Assembly: GCF_014650815.1 (NCBI RefSeq)
Contig: NZ_BMVR01000007.1
Span: 316,976 to 380,975, forward strand
From: Streptomyces flavofungini
GTDB lineage: Bacteria > Actinomycetota > Actinomycetes > Streptomycetales > Streptomycetaceae
DNA length: 64,000 nucleotides
Reading direction: 5' to 3'
The notes under the pieces are model-generated. The model was not told where the DNA came from and did not search any database. It saw only the letters and a program-made list of their open reading frames with translations. The translations under genes and the position numbers were made by a program. The stretch's first letter is position 1, and each line of letters opens with the position of its first letter. Below are positions 17,690 to 27,299 of this stretch, piece by piece.

Positions 17690-18859
17690 ATGACCACCAT
17701 CTCCGCCCGAGCCACCGGGTCATGGACGTCCGCACCCGGCCTGCCCGAGGCCGCCACCTGGTACGGGCAGCACGACAACGCCGTGCCGCTGGCCAACGGC
17801 GACGCCGTGCTGGTCGCAGGGGGCGCCGACAGTGTCTCCGCCGCCGTCAGCCAGGCCGCCGTCTACAACGCCGCCGCCGGAACCTGGCTGCCGGTCGGCG
17901 CCCTGAACACCCCCCGGCGGCTGCACACCCTGACCCTCCTCGCGGGCGGGAAGGTCCTCGCCACCGGTGGCACCAGCGGCTCGGCACCGGGCGCACCCGC
18001 GCTCGCGACGACCGAGCTGTACGACCCGGCGACGCAGGCCTGGACCCCCAGCGGCACCATGGCGGGAACCCGCGCGGGCCACAGCGCGGTCCTGCTCGCC
18101 GACGGCAGGGTCCTCGTCGCCGGGGGCAGCACCGTCCGGTCGGCGCAGACCACCAAGGCCCTGCGCACGGCCGAGCTGTACGACCCCGCGACGGACACCT
18201 GGTCGGCGGCGGGCGACATGACGGAGGCCCGTACGGGGCACACCGCCGTCCCTCTCGCGGGCGGCGCCGTTCTCGTCTGCGGCGGCACCACACCGGTCGG
18301 CGGCGCCGACGAACCCGCCCTCGCCTTCTGCGAGCTGTACGACTCCGCCACGAAGAAGTGGGCGCCGACCGGCAGCCTGCGCGCGCCCCGCAGCCACCAC
18401 CAGGCCACGCGGCTCTCGGACACCAAGGTCCTGGTCACCGGCGGCACCGCGCTCGGAGCGCCGGGCGGCGGCGCCTTCGACCCGTTCAGCCAGCGCACCG
18501 CCGAGCTGTACGACCTGACCTCCGGGGCGTGGGGGCCCGCAGCCGACATGCCCGCGGGACGGGCCCTGCACCGCGCGCTCCCGTTCGGCCCGAACGGGGT
18601 CCTCGTCATCGGGGGCGCCGCCGACGACAAGGACGAGACCGGCTACCGCAGCGCCCTCCGCTACGACGCCGCCGCCGACTCCTGGACCTCGGTCGCCGGC
18701 CTCGCCGACGGCCGGTGGGCCTTCGCCGCCGCTCCGCTGCCGGGCGGGAAGGTCCTCGTCACCGGCGGCACGGCCCGCACCGGCACGGCCGCCGCCGACC
18801 CCGCCGTCGCCGAACTGACGGCGAGCACGGAGATCTTCACCGCCGGGGGCTCCTCGTGA
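17690..18859 (+). CDS. Stand-alone kelch-repeat beta-propeller protein
   Basis: 389 aa from the ATG at 17690, with GAGGAG upstream; an in-frame start 10 codons earlier lacks this. Six to seven kelch blades are visible, each with HTLTLLAGGKVLATGG- then TELYDPATQAWTPSGTM-type motifs; the first and last half-blades (AVPLANGDAVLVAGG and AAPLPGGKVLVTGG) would close the ring. The blades closely match the C-terminal domain of the upstream DUF6603 protein, so one probably arose from the other by duplication. Kelch propellers are binding platforms. The stop overlaps the GTG of the next gene. Confidence 0.85.
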   Translation: MTTISARATGSWTSAPGLPEAATWYGQHDNAVPLANGDAVLVAGGADSVSAAVSQAAVYNAAAGTWLPVGALNTPRRLHTLTLLAGGKVLATGGTSGSAPGAPALATTELYDPATQAWTPSGTMAGTRAGHSAVLLADGRVLVAGGSTVRSAQTTKALRTAELYDPATDTWSAAGDMTEARTGHTAVPLAGGAVLVCGGTTPVGGADEPALAFCELYDSATKKWAPTGSLRAPRSHHQATRLSDTKVLVTGGTALGAPGGGAFDPFSQRTAELYDLTSGAWGPAADMPAGRALHRALPFGPNGVLVIGGAADDKDETGYRSALRYDAAADSWTSVAGLADGRWAFAAAPLPGGKVLVTGGTARTGTAAADPAVAELTASTEIFTAGGSS

Positions 18860-21800
18860 CCGCGAACGCGTACTCGTTCCTGCCCTGGCTGCGCGCCGGA
18901 ATCGCCACCCGCATCACGGGCGACCCCGGCACCTCGGCGCGCGCCGCCATCCCGGTCCGGCTGCGCGTCTCCGGCGAGCCCCTGGGGAGCGGGCCGCTGG
19001 TGCGGGAGATCGAGCGGAGCGTCCAGCTGTACGGCCCCGGGGACGTGACCGGCATCGACCCGCGCGCCGTCTCCCGTACGGAACCGCGGCCCGGCACCAC
19101 CAACCACGAGCCGAACTACCTCGCCCACATCGAGTTCTGCGACGAGGACTTCCCCTGGCGCTACAGCCCGGCCCCGCCCGACGCCGCCACCAAGCGCCTC
19201 GCCCCCTGGCTCGCCCTCGTCGTCCTCGCCGCCGGGACCGGCGCGGACGGCGCGGCCCCGGAATTCACCGAGAGCCCGCAGGGGAGCGGACCCCTGCCCG
19301 TGATCGCCGTACGGGACACCGCCGCCACCCTGCCCCGGCCCGACCAGCTCGGCGCCTGGGCACACGTGCACGTCAACGGTGCGCTGACGGGTCCCGTCGC
19401 CTCCGACAGCACGGCGCCCGCCCTCGCCGCCCTCGCCGACGTGCTCCGCACCAACGCCGACAACGCCTGCTCGCGGCTGCTGTGCCCGCGCCGACTGCGC
19501 CCGGACACGGCGTACGAGGCGTTCCTGGTCCCGGTGTTCGAGACCGGCCGTCTTGCCGGGCTCGGCCTCGACCCCACCGGCTCACCCGGCGCCCTGTACC
19601 TGGCGTGGGGACCGCCGTACGCGGGCAGGCCCGCCTCGGGACAGCTGCCGTACTACCACCGCTGGCCGTTCACCACGGGCAGCACCGGCGACTTCGAAGC
19701 CCTCGTACGGCTGCTGCGGCCCCAGCGGCCCGACCCGCGCGTGGGGCGCAGGGACATCGACGTCCACCGCTCACCGGGCCTCGGCCTGCCCGGCATCCAG
19801 ACACCGGCCGCGCTCGGCGGCGTCCTGCCGATGGGCGGCGCCCTCAAAGTGCCGCAGCCACCGGGCGCTCCGCCCGACGAGGCGGAGAACTGGGACAACT
19901 TCCACGACCGGCCACCGCCCGCGGCCCCCTACCCCCACCCCTTCCAGAACGCCCTGGCCGCCCTGCTCAACCTGGCGGACGACTACCAGCGCCACACACC
20001 GGCCGCCGCGCACGCCGCCCTCGCAACGCCACCGCTCGCGGCGGCATCCGACCCCGTCCTCACCCCCTCGCTGTACGGCAGGTGGCACGCGCTCACCCCC
20101 AGGCTGCTGACCCGTCAGGACGGCACCACCGTCCCCGCGCCCGAGAACCACAACTGGGTCCACCGGCTCAACCTCGACCCGCGCTTCCGCGCCGCCGCGC
20201 ACCTGGGCACACAGGCCGTCCAGACGCGCCAGGAAGAGCTGATGGCCGCCGCCTGGGCGCAGGTCGGCGACGTACTGGCCGCCAACGCGCGGATCCGCGC
20301 CGCGCAACTGGCCCGCGAAGTCGGGCACGTACTCCAGACCAAGCACCTGGACCCGGCCGGGGGCACCTCGGCGGCGGCGCCGGCCGCCGCCCCGTCGGGG
20401 CGCTCGCTGCGGCTGACCGCGCCCGCGCACGCACGGGTGACGGCCGCCGTGACCGGCCCCCCGGGCGCGGCGACCGCCGCGCTCAACGGCCAGGCGGAGC
20501 AGGTCGCGATCGGGTTCCGGGTGGCCGCGAGCCAGGTGGCCGGTGCGCCGCTGTCCCCGGCGATGCGGCGGATCACCCGGCCCGGAGCACGCCTGATGCG
20601 GGCGCTGCCCTTCACCGCGGACCGCCCGCCGGACGCGCTCGTACCCCGCATGGACGCCCCCTCGGCGGCGGTGACGGCCGCACCCGCCAAGACCACCCCG
20701 GCCGGGATCGTCACCGCCGAACAGCTCGCCGCCGAACTGCACCCCGGCGCCCCGCCGCCGGACCCGGTCGAGAGCCTGCCGCACAGCCCCGACTTCCGGC
20801 TGCGCGAGCTCGGCGACCCGGTGGTGCCGAGCACCGGCACCACCGACAGCCCGGAGGCGGCCCGCTTCAAGGGCGCGCTGCGCGAGCTGCACCAGGGCGT
20901 GAACGTCGCCACCGCCGTCGGCAAGGCGCTGCCGCGCGCACGGCTCGAAGTCGCCCTCGCCACCGGCTCGGTGCTGTCCGGACTGCGCGCCGACACGACG
21001 GTGCCCCGGACGCTCCTCGGCTCGGTCGCCCTGCCCGAGCGGCTGCGCCCGTTCGCCGACGACTTCATCGAGGCGATGGCGTACCCCGTCTTCGACCTTC
21101 CCGCCTACCAGGCACTCCTCGACCAGTCCGTGGACGCGTTCGTCCCGAACCTCGGCCTCGTCCCGCAGAACTCGATCACCCTGCTCGCCAACAACCGCGA
21201 GTTCATCGAGTCCTACCTCGCCGGACTCAACCACGAGATGGCCCGCGAACTCCTCTGGCGGGAGTACCCCACCGACCAGCGGGGCAGCCCCTTCCGGCAG
21301 TTCTGGGACCCCCGTACCGCACAGCTCAGGGCGGGGGAGAGCGCCGAACGACGGCGCGAGCGGTGCTACGACATCCCGCCGCTGCACACCTGGCCGACCA
21401 CCGGGCGCCTCGGCCGGAACGTCAACCGCCCCTTCGGCGCGGGCCCCCAGCAGGAGGACCTGGTCCTGGTCGTGCGGGGCGAACTGCTCAAGCGGTACCC
21501 GACGGCCGCCGTCTACGCGCAGCGGGCCGAATGGCCCGTGGGCGACGACGGCCTGCCCGACCACACCCAGGAACGGGTGCCCGTCACTCTGCCCGACGAG
21601 GACCGGCCCCCGCCCGCACTGCTACGCCTGCCGTTGTACGAGGCGAAGATCGAACCCGACATCACGCTCCTCGGGTTCGACCTGGACGCCGACGAGGCAC
21701 GCGGCGACCCGCCCGCCGACGCGGGCTGGTTCTTCATCCTCAAGGAGCGCCCGGGGGACCCGAGGTTCGGGGTCGACGACGCGGTCCCCACCCCGGTGGA

Positions 21801-22053
21801 GGTGTGGAACGACCTGTCGTGGACCGACGTGGACCCGCACGCGCGCGGCTTCCTCGAACTCGACCCCCAGGTCACGGTCCCTCTGGCCGACTTCGACGGC
21901 TCCGAGGACGACCAGGAGAAGCGGGAACAGCGCGCCGAGGACGAGAGCCTGCCGCTCTGGCACGCGGGGCTCAGCTCCGCCGACCTCGCCTACATCCTCT
22001 TCCAGGTTCCGGTCCTGGTGGCCGTGCACGCACAGGAAATGCTGCCGCGATGA
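18856..22053 (+). CDS. Large conserved protein of unknown function (1065 aa)
   Basis: Starts at GTG 18856, overlapping the kelch gene stop (GTGA). I do not recognise a catalytic domain. Regions that look conserved are an N-terminal AYSFLPWLRAGIATRI and ARAAIPVRLRVSGEP, an aromatic-rich mid block LPYYHRWPFTTGSTGDFEAL, and near residue 780 a striking FIESYLAGLNHEMARELLWR then EYPTDQRGSPFRQFWDPR. The C-terminal part has WFFILKERPGDPRFG and a hydrophobic VPVLVAVHAQEMLPR end. No signal peptide or membrane segment is visible. The motif density suggests a structural or scaffold protein; co-occurrence with the two downstream genes is the best clue to function. Confidence 0.75.
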   Translation: MTANAYSFLPWLRAGIATRITGDPGTSARAAIPVRLRVSGEPLGSGPLVREIERSVQLYGPGDVTGIDPRAVSRTEPRPGTTNHEPNYLAHIEFCDEDFPWRYSPAPPDAATKRLAPWLALVVLAAGTGADGAAPEFTESPQGSGPLPVIAVRDTAATLPRPDQLGAWAHVHVNGALTGPVASDSTAPALAALADVLRTNADNACSRLLCPRRLRPDTAYEAFLVPVFETGRLAGLGLDPTGSPGALYLAWGPPYAGRPASGQLPYYHRWPFTTGSTGDFEALVRLLRPQRPDPRVGRRDIDVHRSPGLGLPGIQTPAALGGVLPMGGALKVPQPPGAPPDEAENWDNFHDRPPPAAPYPHPFQNALAALLNLADDYQRHTPAAAHAALATPPLAAASDPVLTPSLYGRWHALTPRLLTRQDGTTVPAPENHNWVHRLNLDPRFRAAAHLGTQAVQTRQEELMAAAWAQVGDVLAANARIRAAQLAREVGHVLQTKHLDPAGGTSAAAPAAAPSGRSLRLTAPAHARVTAAVTGPPGAATAALNGQAEQVAIGFRVAASQVAGAPLSPAMRRITRPGARLMRALPFTADRPPDALVPRMDAPSAAVTAAPAKTTPAGIVTAEQLAAELHPGAPPPDPVESLPHSPDFRLRELGDPVVPSTGTTDSPEAARFKGALRELHQGVNVATAVGKALPRARLEVALATGSVLSGLRADTTVPRTLLGSVALPERLRPFADDFIEAMAYPVFDLPAYQALLDQSVDAFVPNLGLVPQNSITLLANNREFIESYLAGLNHEMARELLWREYPTDQRGSPFRQFWDPRTAQLRAGESAERRRERCYDIPPLHTWPTTGRLGRNVNRPFGAGPQQEDLVLVVRGELLKRYPTAAVYAQRAEWPVGDDGLPDHTQERVPVTLPDEDRPPPALLRLPLYEAKIEPDITLLGFDLDADEARGDPPADAGWFFILKERPGDPRFGVDDAVPTPVEVWNDLSWTDVDPHARGFLELDPQVTVPLADFDGSEDDQEKREQRAEDESLPLWHAGLSSADLAYILFQVPVLVAVHAQEMLPR

Positions 22054-25000
22054 CACACTCGACAACGCCCCCGGCCACGCCGGCTCCGACGACCCGGACC
22101 GCGACTCAGCTCAGCGACGACTTCCCCGTCCTGCTCGCTCCCGTACGGATCGAGACCCGCTTCACCCCGACCGAGCTGCTGATCCGGGTGTTCCCCGACG
22201 AATGGGCCGTCGACAAGTTCGAACCCCGGCCCACCCCGGCCGAGATCGCCGCCCTCGACGCCTACTGGACGGCACGCTGGGCCGCGGCGCGCGAGCCCGC
22301 GGCGCTCCGCGCCGCGGAGCTGGAGCTGGCCACGCGCATCGCCCCGGGACGTGCCGCCTGGCTGCGGAGTCAGCGGGTCCCGGGCAACCTCACCGAAGAA
22401 CCGGTCGCCGTCCCCGCCGGGACGACGGTGCTCGTGGTCGTGGGCCCCACCCCGGTGGCCGCCGCCGACCGGCAGCCGACGGTGACGTACTGGACCGCCG
22501 TCTGGCGCGCGCACGGCGACCGGCTGCTGCTGCGGGGGGCCGACGCGGCCCTGCGCACCGCGGTGGGCGCCAACCGGGCCGCCGCCATCCGGGCCCTGCG
22601 CCCGGCCGGCATCGAAGGAGCGCCCGTCGGCACGGGCGACGCCGTACAGGTGGCCTTCCTCGTACTGCCGCCGCCCGCGGCCGGTGCCACGGAACCCGAG
22701 TCCTGGACCCGCGCCGCACGCGCCCGGCTGCTGCCCGACCGCTTCCAGGCGCTCGGCTACGTCGACGGCGCGCAGGTGCTGTCCGTGACCGGCGCGCCCG
22801 TGCCCGAGACGCTGCCCGTGAGCCCCGACCCGGCCGCCGTCGACCAGATCTCCGTGGACCCGGCCACCGGGGCCCTGCACGTCCCCGACGAACTGCGCTG
22901 GCTCACCGACTTCGACCGCGCCGTCGCCGTCGGCATGGGACTGCGCGTCCCGCTGGACGACCGCATCCGCGGCGGCCTCGACCGGCTGCTCGTGCTCGGC
23001 CTGCGCGCACAGCCCGACCCGGTCCGGTCCGCCCAGCAGCTCTCCGGCCTGATCACCCAGCAACTGCGCGGCCCCGACGGCTACGCGCTGCTGCCGCAGG
23101 GCACCCCGACCAACAACACCGAACAGCTGCCCGCGGGCCAGAGCGACGCCGACGAGGCGGCCTCGGCGCTGCGCCCCGCGACGGCACCGGCCGCGACCGC
23201 CGCCGACTGGACCACCCTGACCGACGGCCGCCGCTTCACCGACTTCCTCGGCCTGCCGCCCGCCGTGCTGCAGGGAATGCCGCACGCGGACGGCACCGAC
23301 CAGCGCGAGGCCCGCGCCGCCAACACCGCGCTGTGGCCGGTGACCTGGGGCTCCTTCCTCCAGACCGCCATGCACCCCGTCCTCGACGCCGAGGCCGTCC
23401 GTGAAACCAGGGACTTCTTCCTGCGCCACGTCTCCGGGCGCGGGCCCGTCCCGGCCGTCCGGGTCGGCAACCAGCCGTACGGCATCCTGCCCACCACCGC
23501 GTTCTCCCGCCTCACCTGGCCCGACTCCGCCGTCCATCTGCGCGGCCTCGACCGGCTGTTGAGCGCCGCGGCCCAGGACTGGCAGGCGGCGGCCGGCCAG
23601 GTCGCCCACCTCGGCAAGGACACCGACGACCCCCACCAGCTCCTCCTGGACATCCTCGCGCTGCACCCCACGTCGGCCGAGTACCACCAGCGGTACGCGC
23701 AGAGCGTCGAGGACGTCTTCAACCGCGAGAACCTCGGCGGCCGGGGTGCGGCCGTACGGCCCGCCCTGGACCGGTTGAACATGCCAGGACCACTGCGCGC
23801 CCTCCTTGCCAGGCTCGGGCACAGCAACGGCAGCCCGGCCCACGACCCCGACCTGCTGCGCAAGCTGTTCACCGGCTTCCAACAGCCGCTCCTCGCCCCG
23901 CTGGTCGACGACCGGCCCCTGTCGGAGACCGACCCCGTACGCGCCTGCACCCCCGACGGCCGCAACTATCTGCGCTGGCTCGCCGACGAGGCGGCCCACG
24001 ACCTGGACACGGTCCGCCTCGAACTCGGCTTCACCGACGACACGCCACCCGCCGCACTCCTCTACCTGCTGCTGCGGCACGGGGTGCTGCTCGGCTGGGC
24101 CGACGCGGCCCGCAACCTCGCCGTCGCCGCCGGGGTGGCCACCCCCGACGAACTCGCGGCCGACCCGCCGTTCGTGCACGTACGGATACCGGACCCCGGC
24201 CAGACCCTGCCCAGCGAGAGCCGCTTCCGCAGGCTGTACTCGCCGGAGCCCGCCGTGACGGGAAGCCCCGACCAGCTCCTGGCCGACTTCATCCCCGGCA
24301 CCATCGGCAGCGGCCCCGCCACCGCCGACCTCGCCGACCACATCACGGCACTCGGCATCCTCGCCGACCTGCCCACGGCCCGCCTCGAACGGCTCCTCGC
24401 CGAACACCTCGACCTCGCCACCTACCGGCTCGACGCCTGGCGCCTCGGCCTGGCCACCGCGCGCCTGGCGGAGCTCAGGTTCGGCGCCGACGGCAACGGC
24501 ACGCCCCGTCCGGGGCTGCATCTGGGCGCGTACGGCTGGCTTGAGGACGTCCGCCCCCGGGCGGCGCAGCTCACCCCGGTGGAACTGACCGGCAAGCTCG
24601 CGGAGATCTTCAGCGGCGGCGCGCCGCTCCTGCACGACCCCGAGAACGCGGGCTTCGTGCACGCGCCCTCGCCCGGCCACGCCAGGACCGCCGCCGTGCT
24701 GCGCGCCGGGTACACGGCCAACGCCGACCCCGACCACCCCAGCACCTTCGCCGTGGACCTCAGCTCACAGCGGGTACGGATCGCGCTCGGTCTCCTCGAC
24801 GGGCTGCGGCAGGGCCAGCCGCTGGGCGCGCTCCTCGGCTACCGCCTCGAACGCGGCCTGCACGACCGGCACGACGAGGCGGAAGTCGACCGCTTCATCA
24901 CCGCGCTGCGCGAACAGTTCCCGCTGCGCGCGGGGAAGATCCCCCAGACGGCGCCCGACCCCACCGAGCCCGTCCCCATCGAGCAGGTCGAGGCCCGCAA

Positions 25001-27299
25001 CGTCGTCGACGGCCTCGCCCTGGTCCGGCACGTGACCCGCACCGGAGTGCCGGACACCTACCCCTTCGGCCTCGGCGACGTCCTGCCGCCCGCCGACCCG
25101 GGCCAGGCCGCGGCCCTCACCGCGGAGGTCCGCGCGCTCCTGGACGTGCACGACGCCCTCGCCGACCTCGCCGTCGCCGAGAGCGCCCACCAGGCGCTGG
25201 CCGGGAACACGGAGCGCGCCTCCGCGACCCTCGACGCCTACGCCAAGGCGGGCTTCCCGCCCCGGCCCGCCGTGGTCGAGACCCCCCGCAGCGGCACCAC
25301 CCTCACCCACCGCTTCGGCCTGCGGCTCCGTCCCGGCCTGCGCCCCGACAGCCACGCCACCCCCAGGGCGCAGGCGGAACCCGCCGTCAACGACTGGCTG
25401 GAGGGGCTGCTGCCCGACGCCGACGACACCGTCGCGCGCGTCACCTGGACCGACCCGGTGAACGGGCAGGACCGCAGCCGGGTCATCTCCCTCGACGACC
25501 TCGGACTCGACCCGATCGACCTGCTGTGGACGGTCCGTTCGGCGGGCGCCGAGGCGATGACCGACCTGGAGGACCGGATCATCGGCGCTGTGCTCGACCG
25601 GGACCACCCGCGCCCGGACGCGGTCCTCACCATCCGCCACACCGAACGGGTCCCCGGCAAGGTCTCCTTCTTCGAACTCTCCCCGCTCATCGGCGCGTTG
25701 CGCACCCTGCTGACCACCGCACGGCCCCTGCGCACCAGCGACCTCGTACCCGGCGCGGGCACCGCGACCGTCGACCGCACCGCCGACGACGCGGTGTCCC
25801 TGCCCCGCGCACGCCCCGCCGCCGTCCGCGCCGCCCTCGCCGCCCTCGACGAGGAGGCCGCCGACTTCGTCCACGACCTCGCACCCCTCTACCCGGCCCC
25901 GCCCGCGCCGCCGGCCCGCGCCGCGGTGCTCGCCGCCATCGACGGATTTCTCACCCGCTACGCCCAACTCGCCACCACCGCCGCCGGGTTCGGCATGGTG
26001 CGCAGCGGCTGGGGCGAACTCGTCCAGTGGCGCAGGAGCGCGTACGCCGACGTGCTCGCCGCCGTCGCCGACACCGCGGCGCGCATGACACGGGCGCTGG
26101 CCGACGCCGACGCGCTGCTCGCCCAGTACGACGCGCTGCCGCCCGCCACCCCCGACAGCGAACGCTTCCGCCTGCTCCAGCAGGCCGAGCGCCTCCTCAC
26201 CACCACACCGACCGTCACCCTCCCCAACAGGCCCACCTCATTCCGCACCGGCGTCGGCAACCGCCGCACCGGCTTCCGCAACCGCCTCCAGGCACTGAAC
26301 CAGCAGGCACACACGACGCGCGGCACGCTCAGCGCACTGCTCGACGACATCGCCGACCTGCTTCCGCTCACCGGCTTCGACCCCGCCGGGCTCGACCTGA
26401 CGCCCGTCGAGGACCGGGTCGTCGACTTCGGCAGGCAACTCCTCGACCGGGCGGGCGCGTTGCGCGCCGACATCGCCGCCCGCCTCGCCGCCGCCGGTGC
26501 CGCCCTCGCCGAGTACGACCAGGCACTCACCGGCCCCGACCGGGTCGCGGCGGGCACCGAGGCGCTCCGGGCCGTGCTCGGCCCCGAAGTCCTCGCCGTA
26601 CCCGAATTCGAACCACCGGACGCGCTCACCACCGAGTGGGCCAAGGCGCGCAGGGACAGCGACGAACTCGTGGAGCACCTGAACCAGGCGCCGGTGAACC
26701 GGGACTTCCCCCTCGACGACTGGATCCACGGGCTCGCCCGGGTCCGCGAGATGCCCCGCCTGTGGGAGCGCGCCGTGCTGCTCAGCGCCACGCTGCGCGG
26801 CGACGACGAGGAGCCCGCACTGGAACCCGTCCAGCTCCCGTACCGCCGGCACGACCACTGGCTCGGCATGGAGTTCGCCCCCGGCGCCACGATCACCGAG
26901 GACAGGCTGCTGTTCACGGCGCACTACGCCGACGGCGCGGACGAGGACGAGCCGCACTGCGGACTGCTCCTCGACGAGTGGACCGAGGTCATCCCCGCCG
27001 AGCGGCACACCACCGCGATCACGGCCGACGTGGACCGCCCCGACTCCGAACCACCCCAGGCGATGCTGCTGGTCGCACCACCCGTACGCACCGGCACCTG
27101 GGACACCGCCGACCTGGTGGCCGCGGTCCACGAGACCTTCGAGATGGCCAGGGCACGCGCCGTGGAGCCCGCACACCTGGAGGACAGCCCGTACGCGCAC
27201 CTGCTGCCCGCCACGCTCATGTCCGCGACCACCCAGCCGATCACCATCAGCACCGACCTCGCGACCGCCAACGCGCGCTGGAAGGCCGACCATGACTGA
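22050..27299 (+). CDS. Giant conserved protein of unknown function (1749 aa)
   Basis: Starts at an ATG overlapping the previous stop (ATGA). The N-terminus has DDFPVLLAPVRIETRFT then LLIRVFPDEWAVDKFEP, suggesting a beta-rich domain. Near residue 470 comes VPAVRVGNQPYGILPTTAFS. The C-terminal third is helical and Ala/Arg/Asp-rich, with coiled-coil-like heptads around 1280-1500, ending in a domain containing LPYRRHDHWLGMEFAPG and CGLLLDEWTEVIPAERHTTA. No enzyme signature, signal peptide or membrane segment is visible. At ~1.7 kaa with mixed beta and helical regions it may be a scaffold or tube/spike component; no function is claimed. Confidence 0.75.
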   Translation: MTHSTTPPATPAPTTRTATQLSDDFPVLLAPVRIETRFTPTELLIRVFPDEWAVDKFEPRPTPAEIAALDAYWTARWAAAREPAALRAAELELATRIAPGRAAWLRSQRVPGNLTEEPVAVPAGTTVLVVVGPTPVAAADRQPTVTYWTAVWRAHGDRLLLRGADAALRTAVGANRAAAIRALRPAGIEGAPVGTGDAVQVAFLVLPPPAAGATEPESWTRAARARLLPDRFQALGYVDGAQVLSVTGAPVPETLPVSPDPAAVDQISVDPATGALHVPDELRWLTDFDRAVAVGMGLRVPLDDRIRGGLDRLLVLGLRAQPDPVRSAQQLSGLITQQLRGPDGYALLPQGTPTNNTEQLPAGQSDADEAASALRPATAPAATAADWTTLTDGRRFTDFLGLPPAVLQGMPHADGTDQREARAANTALWPVTWGSFLQTAMHPVLDAEAVRETRDFFLRHVSGRGPVPAVRVGNQPYGILPTTAFSRLTWPDSAVHLRGLDRLLSAAAQDWQAAAGQVAHLGKDTDDPHQLLLDILALHPTSAEYHQRYAQSVEDVFNRENLGGRGAAVRPALDRLNMPGPLRALLARLGHSNGSPAHDPDLLRKLFTGFQQPLLAPLVDDRPLSETDPVRACTPDGRNYLRWLADEAAHDLDTVRLELGFTDDTPPAALLYLLLRHGVLLGWADAARNLAVAAGVATPDELAADPPFVHVRIPDPGQTLPSESRFRRLYSPEPAVTGSPDQLLADFIPGTIGSGPATADLADHITALGILADLPTARLERLLAEHLDLATYRLDAWRLGLATARLAELRFGADGNGTPRPGLHLGAYGWLEDVRPRAAQLTPVELTGKLAEIFSGGAPLLHDPENAGFVHAPSPGHARTAAVLRAGYTANADPDHPSTFAVDLSSQRVRIALGLLDGLRQGQPLGALLGYRLERGLHDRHDEAEVDRFITALREQFPLRAGKIPQTAPDPTEPVPIEQVEARNVVDGLALVRHVTRTGVPDTYPFGLGDVLPPADPGQAAALTAEVRALLDVHDALADLAVAESAHQALAGNTERASATLDAYAKAGFPPRPAVVETPRSGTTLTHRFGLRLRPGLRPDSHATPRAQAEPAVNDWLEGLLPDADDTVARVTWTDPVNGQDRSRVISLDDLGLDPIDLLWTVRSAGAEAMTDLEDRIIGAVLDRDHPRPDAVLTIRHTERVPGKVSFFELSPLIGALRTLLTTARPLRTSDLVPGAGTATVDRTADDAVSLPRARPAAVRAALAALDEEAADFVHDLAPLYPAPPAPPARAAVLAAIDGFLTRYAQLATTAAGFGMVRSGWGELVQWRRSAYADVLAAVADTAARMTRALADADALLAQYDALPPATPDSERFRLLQQAERLLTTTPTVTLPNRPTSFRTGVGNRRTGFRNRLQALNQQAHTTRGTLSALLDDIADLLPLTGFDPAGLDLTPVEDRVVDFGRQLLDRAGALRADIAARLAAAGAALAEYDQALTGPDRVAAGTEALRAVLGPEVLAVPEFEPPDALTTEWAKARRDSDELVEHLNQAPVNRDFPLDDWIHGLARVREMPRLWERAVLLSATLRGDDEEPALEPVQLPYRRHDHWLGMEFAPGATITEDRLLFTAHYADGADEDEPHCGLLLDEWTEVIPAERHTTAITADVDRPDSEPPQAMLLVAPPVRTGTWDTADLVAAVHETFEMARARAVEPAHLEDSPYAHLLPATLMSATTQPITISTDLATANARWKADHD

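Noticed and set aside
12823..17796. A 1657-codon open frame on the minus strand opposite the DUF6603/kelch gene
   Set aside because: Its translation is low-complexity Gly/Ala/Arg/Val/Glu of the kind produced by high-GC antisense frames, whereas the plus strand has clear domain motifs and coupled neighbours.
19482..22049. Upstream extension of the 1749-aa gene frame, and long frames at 17722-18855
   Set aside because: These are shadow reading of the preceding genes; real starts are the GTGA/ATGA overlaps at 18856 and 22050.
21990..24737. 915-codon minus-strand frame opposite the giant protein
   Set aside because: Arg/Gly/Val repeat composition, no domain, opposite a gene with patterned conserved blocks.
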